NCBI GenBank assembly: GCA_003254885.1
Contig: QANT01005305.1
Span: forward strand, 1-48,254
DNA: 48,254 nt
Source: Purshia tridentata
Lineage: Eukaryota > Streptophyta > Magnoliopsida > Rosales > Rosaceae
Reading direction: 5' to 3'
Both the position numbers and the translations under genes were made by a program. Below the pieces are notes generated by a model, which saw nothing but the letters and a program-made list of their open reading frames with translations, ran no database searches and was not told where the DNA came from. Shown here piece by piece: positions 1 to 10,728 of this stretch (positions are counted from its first letter, which is position 1; each line of letters opens with the position of its first letter).

Positions 1-382
1 TTATTATTTTTATCCCTTGAAACATTTTTTTTTTTTACTTTGTCCCCTTAAACTTAAATTCTCTTACTTTCATCTATATCCTCAACTCTATCTATTATCT
101 GCAGTTCTAGAGCTCCATTTTGAGTGATTTTTATATAGTTGTAAAGAGGAAATTCATAGCTTCAAAATGAGTATAAGATTGCTGATTTTGGTGAAAGTTT
201 GATGAGTCAAAAGTCGGACTAAAGTTGAGATAAAAATTGGACAAATGGATGAAGTTGAGTTCGGGGGGCAAAGTAGAAGGGTTTATCTTTGTGATACAAA
301 GTTTGGGGGGCAAAGTGGGAGGATTTAACTTTTAGGGGGTAAAATAAAAAAAGAAGTATGTTTCAAAGGGCAAAAACAATAA
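1..382. repeat. MITE-like element with long terminal inverted repeats
   Basis: The first ~75 bases match the reverse complement of about 305-382. Both arms carry a TTATT-type end, then CCCTT(T)GAAACAT, a T-run, and a block reading roughly ACTTTGTCCCC. The interior is AT-rich without a credible reading frame. Long imperfect inverted repeats and a length near 380 bp fit a non-autonomous DNA transposon, possibly Mutator-like. The left end coincides with the window edge, so the target-site duplication cannot be checked. Confidence 0.7.
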
Positions 383-724
383 ATAGCTTATAAATAATAT
401 TATTCATGTAATAAGAAGAAAGAATAATATTATTCAGATTTGTATATCATCTACATCTTCAACCAAGATATTCACCACATAGTGCAGCCCTGCTGAGAAA
501 ATATACAAAAGTTCATTCCCCAGTACTGCAAAGTATGTGTAACTTGCTAATAGCTTTTACCATTCATAAAGTAGTGTTTACAGACTTACAGTTTTTTTAC
601 TAGTCACTCACACTCTTCCCCAAATCTATCTATGAGACTATGACACATCTTTGACTACACAAAAAGAAACTGAAAACAATTTTGTACGACTGAAAATACA
701 CATAATTGCAAGAAGCTAGGCTGA
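383..724. other. 3' flank of the CLE gene, no gene seen
   Basis: AT-rich sequence downstream of the CLE stop codon on the minus strand. It probably holds the 3' UTR and polyadenylation signals of that gene. I see no other coding or structural signal. Confidence 0.5.
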
Positions 725-985
725 TCAGTTATGAAGTGGGTTTGGTCCCTCAGGAACAGCTCGTAGAGAAACACCAATAAGCGGGTGGATCTCATTTCTG
801 CCGGATCCCTTTGGAGCTTGTTTAGAGAAATGCCACGAAAACCGGGAATAGAATTCAGTTTCTTCTGTTTGCTTGGCTCCTTCACTAATTGTCATTCTTT
901 GGATGCGTCCATAACTTGATTGCTGGCTGATCATGAGCATGATCATGAACACCACACATGGAAGTCTGAGTTTCTGACTTCCCAT
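725..985 (-). CDS. CLE (CLAVATA3/ESR-related) signalling peptide precursor
   Basis: Single-exon gene for an 86-residue secreted peptide precursor. The first ATG is at 985; a GTG codon precedes it in frame but is not used as a start. Residues 1-27 form a signal peptide with a hydrophobic core (PCVVFMIMLMIS) ending near SSYG. A variable region follows, and the last 12 residues are the CLE motif RAVPEGPNPLHN, ending directly at the stop as in most CLE genes. Family knowledge: the motif is released as a 12-13 residue peptide, hydroxylated or arabinosylated on its prolines, and sensed by leucine-rich-repeat receptor kinases. By position near an RH48-type helicase and by motif it may be the counterpart of Arabidopsis CLE14 (RLVPKGPNPLHN, from memory). 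The Glu at position 5 is unusual. No intron is apparent. Confidence 0.9.
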   Translation of the reverse strand: MGSQKLRLPCVVFMIMLMISQQSSYGRIQRMTISEGAKQTEETEFYSRFSWHFSKQAPKGSGRNEIHPLIGVSLRAVPEGPNPLHN

Positions 986-1092
986 CACTCTTTAAGATGA
1001 TAAAAATGAGGACTTCTCAGTTCTTACTAGGAAAGGGAAGCAGGTTAAGCTGAGTTTGTTCACAATTCTCAAATGCAAGCATGGTTCCAAGT

Positions 1093-1104
1093 CTTTTAAT
1101 ATAG
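1093..1104 (-). promoter_or_regulatory. Possible TATA box of the CLE gene
   Basis: On the minus strand this reads CTATATTAAAAG, about 110 bases upstream of the CLE start codon. Position and composition suit a plant TATA element; assigned by motif alone. Confidence 0.35.
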
Positions 1105-4100
1105 TGGTAAAGATAGAGCCAAAACTCACAATTAAGTCTGTTGAAATGACATAAATGCCCAGCCATCACCATAAATTTGCAAAAATATCATTATATGCTA
1201 CCCAAATTGCCCAAACAGAGGAATATTGTAATCTCATTCTGCAACTTTATGTATGTAGCTGGTATTTTCAACCACACTAATCGAAGATGATTTGTGTTTT
1301 GTTGCAGCCTTGTAGGTCAATATGCAAGAAACATGCTCCCAGAGTTTGATTATTTGGAACATATACATCATACATGTCTTTGACTCTTTGGATTTGGGCT
1401 AATAGTTTCACAATCTCTTATACATTTGAGGTTCTGAAACATATCGGAATTTAAAGGCTAATCTGGTCCTTTAGCACCCAATGGAGTGCTAATTTGAAAC
1501 GTTTTTGTGAGGGGCTATAAGAGTTGACTTTACATTAATTGTTTATTTCTTTGCAATGCTCATTTTGTTTGATAAATTTTTCCTTCGCTATAATTATTGG
1601 TGCAGACTTAAGGCACATTTGTTGACACGTGGTGCAAGATCCACTTGACAGGTTGCATGCACCCACGTTATGTTTACTTGGGATTTGCATGGTTGAACAC
1701 GTACCATCACGTGTTCTTGCATCTAAGCTATTGATATAATTAATAGTAATCGGTTATTAAACGATAGCCATTAGATGAGTAATTAAGTATAAATAACATG
1801 AGGTTGTACCATGTACACACTCACAACCCAAATGTGGGCTCCAATTGATTCCTCATCATTCTTCAATCTTCCAATAATAAGAAATAGGGACCATGACATG
1901 GAAAAAAAGGTTGAGAAATAAACTGTTACAAAATGAATGTTCACCAAAGTCGTTCGATGTGAGTCCCACATTTGTCAATGCCTTTCACGAAGCAACCTTC
2001 ATTGATAACAAGTTTAATTAGGATTGTGATCTTGTTGGAAAACAGAAGGAGCGTTTGGTATTCTATTCAAAAATTGTTTTCAAAAATATTCTTTTTGATT
2101 TTATTTATAAATATTATAAATCAAAACAACAAAAACAGTTTTCGAAATGAACCTTTGAGTTTTTAAATTGCTGGCATAAATTTGCAAGACTAATCAAGAT
2201 ATAGACTTATAGTCATATAAGCTACTGAGTTAGAAAATAATGAGGGTACGTTTGAAGGTTTTTTTTATGTGGCGATGGCGTGTCTGAAAGGAAGAGAGTC
2301 TATTCATAAATAATTAATGTCGTCTTCTAGTTTTTCTAGTTTTCTTTGAAACGTCATTAGCCTACACACCGACTCAGAGAATTATTAATGCTAGCTCTTG
2401 TCATGGCTTTCAATATGAGTCACGGTGATTTACTGATCTGACTTAAAATATATGGTGGAGTTTTGGATTAGATATTATCGCATCCACTTGCCAATTAACC
2501 ACATATGGTTTGCATGAGATTATAGATGGAAATTCTATATGCGCTTTCATAATGTCATTCTATAGGATAACAGAGTCCATACAGGAGATGAGATGCTTCT
2601 TGTATAAAAGTACATGCCATAAAAAGTTTATGCGGACCACGCGAAGATGACCCGCATGTGAAAGTGGAAAATTACTCGGATTTAGATACTCTAGTTATGT
2701 TTTCGATACCTATTATTAATTCTCTTACAACATGCATGTGAGATTCACATGTTCATTATAAGAAATAGGTTATATAAAACTGACACGTACAATAATTTGT
2801 CAGATATAACTTACCATTTACGTTTCTATATATCATTAGTAAACCAAGATTTTCATGATCTGTTATGAAATTTATGATGTTAGAAGTTGAGCATCCAAAG
2901 TTCAAACAATGTTATATTAAAAGAAGCTTTTCAAACAGGGTATCTTAAACAAAAGGGTGATGGTGAAATAGGGCTTTTTCTATTCGATTTACAAATGAAT
3001 ATAAATGATTCTATTATATATATGTATAGATATAGTGAGATTAGATCCGGAAGTCTTGCAGAGCAATCATTTGATTGGATGCAAGATTAGGGTGCAAAAT
3101 CCAGTCTTCTATCATTTGCTTTGGCATCCATATCTAGCCCATGGTATAGACTAGTGTTTCATAGACAGCATGAAAGGTCAGTTGCAACTTGCAACATTCT
3201 ATAATGGCTTGTAATTGGGTAATATAATGGGGCCTCAATTAGATTATGCATCAAAAAGGTGGACCAGAAACTTGATTTGATTAAAATAGGGTCTGAATCC
3301 TTGTACACATGCTCTAGTCTCTACTACTAGGGCTGCTAGACACACACATGCACCCTTGACATCCCATCAAAAAATAATTTTAATTGGTTTTGTTTTGTGT
3401 TTTTGTTTCTGGTTTTGTTTCAAAGCTAAATTGAGCTCTATTCAGCTCCCATATGAACTCCAATGAGCCTCTTCTTTGCCAAGCTCAAACTTATTTGCTC
3501 CCATATATTATTACAAACCTAATAATTGAACCAAGGTTGAAAACCTTGTGTTCTGATTGGTACAAGAACTTATCAGTTATGCTTTGGCCTTGTTTTTTTT
3601 TTATCAAAGCAGCTGCCTAATTTGACTTTTGCTTTTTGTCTTTATATAATGACAATATATATTTGCTTCCTGCTATTCTTGTCTGCATGGAATGACCGCC
3701 TGGTTTTCAACTAAAGAAAAGCACAGTAAATAAACTATTCTCTAACGTCATATATTTGTTGAAGAAAAATGGGGATTCTGATGTCAATATCATACAGGAA
3801 TATGGAAGAAGAATTCAGGAATGTCCTTGTCAAGGAACATTAGCAAATTGGTTGATGGCTTGAATGTGCAAAATATCATGCTGACTTCAAATTAGTGGAA
3901 TGCAAAATAACTTTTGTAGCACAAATTAAATAATCATATGATCACCTTTTCAGAAATATGCAAATCACATTACTGTAGAAGAGTTTTAGTTATCCATAAT
4001 TAATAGACAGCTAAGGTTACAATTGATCATTCTCTGAAGCTCAAGAAACCTAACACACACTAGATAGTACACAGATGTGATTCAAAAGAATTGGAGATAT

Positions 4101-4221
4101 TAGACATATATAAGTGAAAGTGAAAGTGAAAGCACTCCACAGCAGAAACATAATGAGTATAGGGAAGAGTAGGAAACAACAACACACAGGAAAAGAGCCT
4201 ATGGATTGAACATTCGATGTG
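1105..4221. other. Long intergenic stretch, no gene recognised
   Basis: About 3.1 kb of AT-rich DNA between the CLE gene and the solo LTR, containing the two G-boxes noted separately. Short open frames exist (for example 2887-3090 plus) but they lack family resemblance, splice context or codon bias. I see no RNA gene. Confidence 0.5.
1626..1713. promoter_or_regulatory. Two G-boxes (CACGTG) upstream of the CLE gene
   Basis: CACGTG occurs at 1626-1631 (context GACACGTGGTG, ABRE-like) and at 1708-1713. The second lies in the right arm of an 8-bp inverted repeat GAACACGT / ACGTGTTC at 1695-1702 and 1709-1716. G-boxes bind bZIP and bHLH factors. They are 640-730 bases upstream of the CLE start, so regulation of that gene is possible but not shown. 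Confidence 0.4.
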
Positions 4222-4472
4222 GAAAATGTTGACATGTTCATTATTTGTTTGTATGACTGATTTATTGTAGTTACCTTAATTATAGGTTAATTGTAATTAG
4301 CTTAATTATAGGCTTAGATTTAAAAGTTGACTTTTAGGCTTAATTATTGGCTTAGACTTAGAAGTTGACTTTAAGCTTAATTACTTTCCTTTTCTATGTA
4401 AGTGAGAGAAGAATAGAGATCAAATCATTCTAAAACCTATTCCTATATCTCTTAGTGAATTTCAGCAGAAAA
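4222..4472. mobile_element. Solo LTR of a small LTR retrotransposon, with 5-bp target-site duplication
   Basis: The element at 4227-4467 (241 bp) begins TGTTGACATG and ends TTTCAGCA, the canonical TG...CA ends of a long terminal repeat. It is flanked on both sides by the pentamer GAAAA (4222-4226 and 4468-4472), the expected integrase target-site duplication. No second LTR or internal domain is present, so it is best read as a solo LTR left by recombination. The short LTR suits a TRIM or a small Copia-type family. Internal direct repeats built on GCTTAATTAT and AAGTTGACTTT are visible. Confidence 0.7.
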
Positions 4473-5038
4473 ATGATGGGGCAATGCTATGTACTTCCCT
4501 TATATAATCGCAAAAGAAATTGAGTTTATCCCCCATACCACATTAATGGCATTATTGACTAGAAATGGAGGAAAAAAAAAAAAGTATTAATCAGGCACAA
4601 TCAACAGATGATGCATGAAAATATCATCTTAGAAGAGAATAGGGCTACAAATACAATGACTCCTATCCTTACTCCTAAAGTACAAAGTAGCAAGAGATTA
4701 GCCTGAATCTGTGTAGCATGAAGAGATGCATGTTTATTATTTTTGGTTTTTTCAAAAAGCATGGCACCACTTCACATATTGATTTTTGTTCATAAAAAAT
4801 CTCCAAGCTTGTTGTTTACTTCTAGGAATTGGTTCTTAGCTAACTATTACAACTAACAAGGCCTTTATAAAAAATATTATATCAGGTTGTTTATCACAAA
4901 CTAACTGCATCATGAAAAGAAAATTGTCTATGAAAGAAAAGTTTATTCATAGCATGCCCACATGTAGAGTTCATAATAAAAATTTAACAAAGTTCAAACA
5001 TACAAGCATGGAGCATTGCACATGGGATCTTTTCCAGA
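4473..5038. other. Intergenic, 3' flank of the F-box gene
   Basis: AT-rich sequence between the solo LTR and the F-box stop codon. It probably includes the F-box 3' UTR on the minus strand; nothing else is recognised. Confidence 0.45.
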
Positions 5039-6049
5039 TCAATGTCTAAGCGTACTGACCTCATCCATACTCCAAATTCCTTCTTCATAATCGGACCATG
5101 TCAAGACTCCTTGACTTAATGGATTCTTGCACATATAACAGGACTCTTTCTGACAAATAAAGAACTGCTTAAGCCTTGAGGCTTGTTCAATTATTGACTT
5201 GTCAAGTTCGATGAAGCTTGAATGTTGAGGTTCCTTTACAATGGGGCAGTGAGATATATTCAAAACTTCTAAATGTTCCATTTTGTTCAGTATGTGAGCC
5301 AAAGCTTTCTCGTACGCCATTGTGCACTGAAGACTTAAGACCTTAAGCTTTGGGATGGATGAAGAAATGGCCATTGCAAATTCTATGTCTAAAGGACACA
5401 TAAGTTTAAGCTCAGTGAATTTCTTGCAATAACTACCAATCACCTTCATAAGGGTAGGAGGCCAACAGTAAGTAAATGAAATAGTCAATGATTCGAGTCC
5501 TTCCCAATTCCTCAAAGCTTGTATGAATCCAACCATTGTTAATTGATTCCAGGGTGGTAGAACAAGTCTTTTGAGATTAGAGCTTCTGCTAGGAAGAGAA
5601 CATCAGTATTAGTCCCTGCTCATGATCAAACAATTTATGTTTCAAATCGAACTTTTTTAGTACACTTTGGGAAGTGAAAATCAATACCTTTCCGATGCAC
5701 AAATCAAGTGCTCATTATTTATGAGTACATAGAAGGGGAAGATCAAACATGATACACTTCCACCACTGAGATTTAAAACACTCTTCAAGATTCGTGTCAG
5801 TCTCCGGATTGACTCCACATCAGACCAAGCATTCAGTTCTCGAGGAATATTAAAGGTGCTGGACTGAAGCATACCCAAATCCAGCTTTGACCAAAGTATG
5901 GAATCACTACAAGCTGCACGCCATGTTCTACACACAAGAGAAACTCCAGAAACCAAATCCATAATGTTCAACGTAATGAATATCCTTAGAAGGATATCGT
6001 AGTCCATTTCACCCCAATTCCGAATTTGAGAGTCTTTGCCCAGTGCCAT
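5039..6049 (-). CDS. F-box/LRR-repeat protein (At3g48880-like)
   Basis: Two coding exons, 6049-5688 and 5585-5039, separated by a 102-bp GT-AG intron, give 302 residues in frame. Residues ~9-50 form an F-box (WGEMDYDILLRIF, then VSLVCRTWRAAC and LWSKLDL). The rest is a chain of leucine-rich repeats (SNLKRLVLPPWNQL, LEVLNISHCPIV) ending in the family-typical tail with CYMCKNPL and a WSDYEEGIWSMDEVS segment. F-box proteins link substrates to SCF ubiquitin ligases through SKP1/ASK; the LRRs would select the target, which is unknown. Length and tail match the At3g48880 group as I remember it. The ATG at 6049 was chosen because it lies 11 codons before the F-box. The frame stays open upstream to 6175, but a candidate 3' splice site (TTGTAG ending at 6067) suggests that part is 5' UTR or intron. 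Confidence 0.88.
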
Positions 6050-6066
6050 TGCAAAAGATATTATGC

Positions 6067-7783
6067 CTACAACCCAAACCAGGAGCCATGTATTAAGAAT
6101 AAAGATTGAAACCAAGTATTGAAGTGATCTGTGAAACACATTAGAACCTAACTTTGTTCTTCTCTTATACTCCAAGAGAATCTGCTAATGCAATTCCTAT
6201 TGTTGGATATTTAAAGAACATCCATTAAACATAATTTTTAAGAAAAGTGAAAAGCACCATGACAAGACAATTTATGATTGGGAATGTATGTGCAAGCTGG
6301 AATGGGAAACTATTCAAAGACAAATTAAATATTCAGAGAACCAATAAAACTCAGAGCAAAGACATTGAACTCATGTTTAAAACAAAACTTCAATAAGATA
6401 TGGAAAGCTCTAACCTAGGATATATGATTTACACAAAATGATCAAATTGGATTAAAGAAGACGGTTATTCTACTTTGGTACTTGTTTTTTTTTTCTTTTC
6501 TTTTTTCTGATTCTTATTCTAATGTAGAAAGATCATGTTTCCACTTCAAACAACAAGGAGAGGTCACTTCCAAGTAGAGGAAATTAACAAGATTAACATA
6601 GTAAATGCAGTAAATAAGAAGATATTATATGCACACACAAAATTATTAGTAATTCCATTATGGAAACTTTAATTAATCATAATCATATATATGACATTGA
6701 GAACATATATATGATTATGATTAATTAAAGTTGGATTTCATTAACAACAACATCTATAAAGATACACAATGTTGTATTACATGTCAGAAACTTCCTGTTA
6801 GCAAATCTCTTCATTTTATTTGCAACTCAATGATTAATTTCAACAGTAATCCTTTCGATCATGAACCAACAAAAGAAACTTTGTTATTCAACATAATTGA
6901 AATCTATTTCGATGAGACCCCAATTAGAATTTCAAATATTCTCATTGACCTCACTTGTATATGAAGCAGTATATTGTGAATCTGAGAACTCTTCAAAACC
7001 AATCAACATATATATGAATCATCCATTTTGGGTTGATAAATATAAACTTTGAACAAATAAGCCAAGAGAAAATTAAAATCCATGCATAAACCTTATAAAG
7101 ACAACACATGACATATGAAGCATTTTGAAGAATTGAAACTACATGCTTTTTCCTAATATTAGTCAAAAAAAACCTACATCGTTGAATTCGGATGACTGTG
7201 ATTTTAGTTCTTGAAAACAAAATGCATATATCTCTAACTGTCATAACCCTGAAATCACTGACATGCAACCTCAAAAATGTAGAACTTTTTTGGTTTTGAT
7301 TTCCCACTTCATGATTAGATTTGCATATTGGTTATGCTTTATCAAAGAGAGGAGATTTCAAACTCTAGCATGTTGATTTTGTTAGTGAAGGCTTTACAAA
7401 GAGAAGAACTTTTTAGCTTGTAATAAATCCACTGCATCATTCTTCAAACAAATACCAGTTAATAAAGCAAACAAATGTGTATGGCATGCCAAAAAAGGAA
7501 GAGTTACATCTTTATCAAACTTCAGATCTCTTGAACCTTTAAGTTAAAACACTTCAAAGATCGAAAAGGAACTATTTTTTCAGTTGATCACTTTGAGCCA
7601 CAATTCTTGTGGCAATATCCACATTCTTGTTTTCTACTTTTCAAACTCAAACATGAAAATTTTCTCAGTTTCAGTCTTGTAAGAATAATTCTAATTTTTG
7701 TGAGAATATGAAAAAAGAAAATTAAAAAAGAATAAGAATAAGAAAGAAAGACTCAAGTGAGTCAAGTGCAAAATTCAATTTAC
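6067..7783 (-). other. Possible 5' UTR intron of the F-box gene
   Basis: On the minus strand a good donor (AGCGAAG|GTAAAT, exon ending at 7784) lies upstream, and an acceptor TTGTAG ends at 6067, 17 bases before the proposed ATG. A ~1.7-kb leader intron would explain why the conserved block around 7594-7956 keeps a splice donor. This is inference; without transcripts the interval may simply be promoter. It contains the hairpin at 6665-6732 and no convincing protein gene. Confidence 0.35.
6665..6732. repeat. Perfect 29-bp inverted repeat (hairpin)
   Basis: The arms at 6665-6693 and 6704-6732 are exact reverse complements, starting AACTTTAATTAATCATAATC, with a 10-base loop ACATTGAGAA. Homology does not continue past the base of the stem. 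It may be a small palindromic insertion, a hairpin RNA precursor, or a remnant of a MITE. Confidence 0.8.
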
Positions 7784-7956
7784 CTTCGCTGAGTGTTACT
7801 TGGGGCTGTTTTGTTCTCTTAGACTTTGAGATGACACAGAGAAATGAGAGGCAGATTCTTACAGGGTCTTGGCTTTCATTTGTAATGGCAGAGCAACCAC
7901 TCGGATTTGTCCTGGAGTGATATGAATTCAGAGCACTGACAGTGAGGCCAACATAG
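7594..7956 (-). repeat. Duplicated block, copy A (possible 5' leader exon and promoter)
   Basis: About 360 bp similar to 9438-9762. Shared landmarks on the plus strand are AGCCACAATTC, GAATAATTCTAATTT, GTGTTACTTG, GGGTCTTGGCTTTCATTTG and ATGAATTCAGAGCA. On the minus strand both copies keep a splice donor at the same place (here after 7784). It lies upstream of the F-box gene, which is read away from it, so it may be that gene's leader exon. No protein is encoded. Confidence 0.6.
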
Positions 7957-8918
7957 TTACCTTAGCTGGGACTAGTGGGAATGTGACAAATCAGCAACAG
8001 ATGGTGCCTTTACTGGAAAACTGCCGTGCATGAATCTGACAGGTGTAAAACTCAATTAATTCATGCATTCTGCACCCTATGCATTCTACACCCTTGGTAA
8101 GCTTGTCAGCTCATGATTTCTTACCATTATTAGTTTATTACCATCTGAGGCCAACCCTAAAACATTGTCTAACCTTTTTTTAACTTTTATGCTACTTAAG
8201 GTGCAATTGAATAAAAATGTGTTTCCATTGGTCACATTTAAGCCAAAATGGTATAGATTTTTACAGTTTTGAAGTGGGTTTTTGGAATTTAGGGTACACT
8301 TTGGGAGTTCAGGAACACAGGGTTATGTAAGGCCAGTAATTGGGTTGATTTGGATTTGCTCTAATCTGAATGTGCCAATCCTACACTGATTTGTTTGATG
8401 GCCTATTCCTTCACTGATTTTTTTGATGGTTTGCAATATGCAGAGAAAATCCAGAATTTTATGTTATTGGTTTTAATTTGTAATGTTTTTGTTGAATGCT
8501 TAAATTGATTGAACTATAAATTCCAATAGAATGATGGGTGGTGCTGGTTGTGGGAAAGGTTTGATATGATGTGTTGAGTTAGAGTGAATTCATCACTGCT
8601 GTAGCATCCCCATCATTGGCCAAGTCACCAGTAGAAGGCTAGAAGCACAAGTTTTGGCCTTAGTTTCTTTGGCTGGGTCTGCTTGTTTTGACCAAAGTGT
8701 ATTGGCATCATCGCTTCAATTTAGTTTTCCTGGCCCTGTCTTTATGTTCTGTTTTCTCTTTGCTGCTTCTCTTTGGATATCTTTTGTACTGGTTGTTTGT
8801 TTTGTTAAAGGATACTCAAAAGCCATTGAACAAAAACACTTCAGATGAAATGCTTGACTGATATTAAGGACTCTAAAAGCAATGAGGAGCAGGACATTGA
8901 GCCGTAGCCAAGGACAAG
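7957..8918. other. Intergenic, no gene seen
   Basis: AT-rich DNA between the first duplicated block and the tandem repeat. The open frame at 8654-8848 is hydrophobic but resembles no family and lacks coding context. Confidence 0.45.
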
Positions 8919-9125
8919 AATTAACTTTTGCTGCATGATAATTGACGTGATACGTAACCAAATAGTAATTTTTTTGAGCAGTTAAGGAAAGTTTCACAAA
9001 TTAATTGTTGCTGCATGATAAATGATGTGATACGTAACACGTAGTTATTTTATGAGCAGTTAAAAAAAATATTACGAATTAACTTTCGCTGCATGATAAA
9101 TGATGTGATACGTAACAACATAGTA
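8919..9125. repeat. Tandem repeat, ~80-bp unit, nearly three copies
   Basis: Three successive units begin near 8919, 8999 and 9076. Each contains GCTGCATGATAA, then GTGATACGTAAC, a TAGT-A/T-rich part, and GAGCAGTTAA (present in the first two). The third copy is truncated after TACGTAACAACATAGTA. Divergence between copies is modest. Confidence 0.8.
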
Positions 9126-9437
9126 TTTGTGACTATTTTATCAAGTATTCTTAAGATTGGCGTCTGCAAAACGACAAACTATCAGTCAAATGTTCATCAG
9201 ATCCACCAATCATTGAAGGCTAAATATATAAAACTTCCTCACAGTTAAAGCATCCTCATTCCTCATTACTATGTAGAAAAATGTTTTGCCCATATAAACG
9301 CAATAACAAGAAATGGTAAATCCAAGTAGCTACAGTTGGTGGTTTGTCAAATTCTAATCAACAAAAATACTTCTGTATCAGATTTCACATCTTTAGAGCT
9401 TCAAAGTTATAAGAAAGAAAAACTCACCTAAAATTCT

Positions 9438-9762
9438 TTAAGCCACAATTCCTATGGCATTATCAACATTCTTATTTTCTACTCTTCAAACCCAAACATT
9501 AAAATTTTCTAAAGTCTAGTGAGAATAATTCTAATTTATGTGAGAATATGAAAAAAACCACAAGAAAAAAAAAAAGGCCAAGAGTCGAAAGACGCATCAA
9601 CATTCAGTTTACCTGCACATAGTGTTACTTGATGCTGTTTTGAGATGGCACATAGAAATGGGAGACAGATCCTTATAGGGTCTTGGCTTTCATTTGTAAC
9701 GGAAGAGCAACAACTATGATTGTCCTGCAGATATGAATTCAGAGCAGTGAGAACAGCATAGT
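9438..9762 (-). repeat. Duplicated block, copy B
   Basis: Diverged copy of 7594-7956, in the same orientation. The minus strand again has a donor-like site (ATGTGCAG|GTAAACT, after 9613). It sits 1.8 kb farther from the F-box gene and may be a spare or alternative leader exon, or a simple segmental duplication. Confidence 0.6.
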
Positions 9763-10728
9763 ATGTACCTTCAGTATAATCTAGCCTTCAACTATAACCC
9801 ATCGAATACGATCTTTCTACTATTGGCCCTGCCAGTACCTTCATTATCTTACTACAACTCTGAGTAAGCTAGCTAAATGAATTTCAGATCACGTCTACGG
9901 GATGTGATCATGTGATGCTTAATAAGTTTCCCCCCAAGTTTCAAATTTTGATTTCCCACTAGGTGGACACATTTTTGGACAGGTTTTCCAAATAAGTAAT
10001 ATCCTGCCATATACCTTCATGTTTTCTGTATGTTGGCAATAAGCAGTCATTGTGGCCACCAAGGGCATGGCTGGTTTTAGCAATGCTAATTGTCAACCCT
10101 AATCTGCTAATTCCATATTGGATTCAAATCGTATTATTGTGTCATGTTGCAAAATTATTCAAGGGTCGGCTTTTCTCCAATTGCCATTCTGTCAATGCTT
10201 TACTTCATATTAACATTTTTAGCTATCTGCAAATTCCAGGCAGAGGTCAGAGCACGTCAAGTGTACGGGAACTTTTTGTTTTTGGTCAGTAAGGGATAGG
10301 GTGCTTGCCAACATCGGAATGAAATCTTTCATATGATCTTTTTATGAGTTAGATAGTTTTCATATAAGAGAAGAATAAGGGAAGAGAAAGGATGCAGCTT
10401 CAAATTATAATTCACAGTTGTTACAATTGAATGTACAATGTGGCATATATCTGGTGCACAATATCACTAAATAGCGTGATGCAATCTAGCCAAATGATTT
10501 TATATGGCAATAAGAAGCAAAATTGGTGTTTCTACAGCCATTGCAACAGATACCACAGCTAGACCAGGCATGCACCATAACGCAAATTTTCATGCATGTG
10601 AAGGAACAACTTGAACTAGGCGATCCTGTTTTACTAACTTCAAACGGGAATGAAGGTCCTTGACTTCTTGTCTTCCCATCCCATCCCTCCAATCAGCAGG
10701 TTGCTTCTCCGGGTTCCAAATTTATGCT
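9763..10728. other. Intergenic, with probable 3' UTR of the helicase
   Basis: No protein family is recognised here. The 3' UTR of the minus-strand helicase should occupy the right-hand few hundred bases. The open frame at 10050-10292 has no resemblance to a known protein. Confidence 0.45.

Noticed and set aside
1783..3090. Several open frames of 60-67 codons on both strands
   Set aside because: No family resemblance, no splice context, low-complexity AT-rich translation. They are expected by chance.
5681..6175. N-terminal extension of the F-box protein with a hydrophobic stretch (LVSIFILNTWLLVWVVG)
   Set aside because: It looks like a membrane segment, but it lies before the conserved start and before a good splice acceptor. 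More likely untranslated or intronic.
8654..8848. Hydrophobic open frame resembling a small membrane protein
   Set aside because: No homology recognised, no promoter context, and overlapped by an antisense frame of equal quality.
8919..9125. Spaced repeats considered as CRISPR-like
   Set aside because: Plant nuclear DNA, only three units with diverging copies and no unique spacers. An ordinary tandem repeat.
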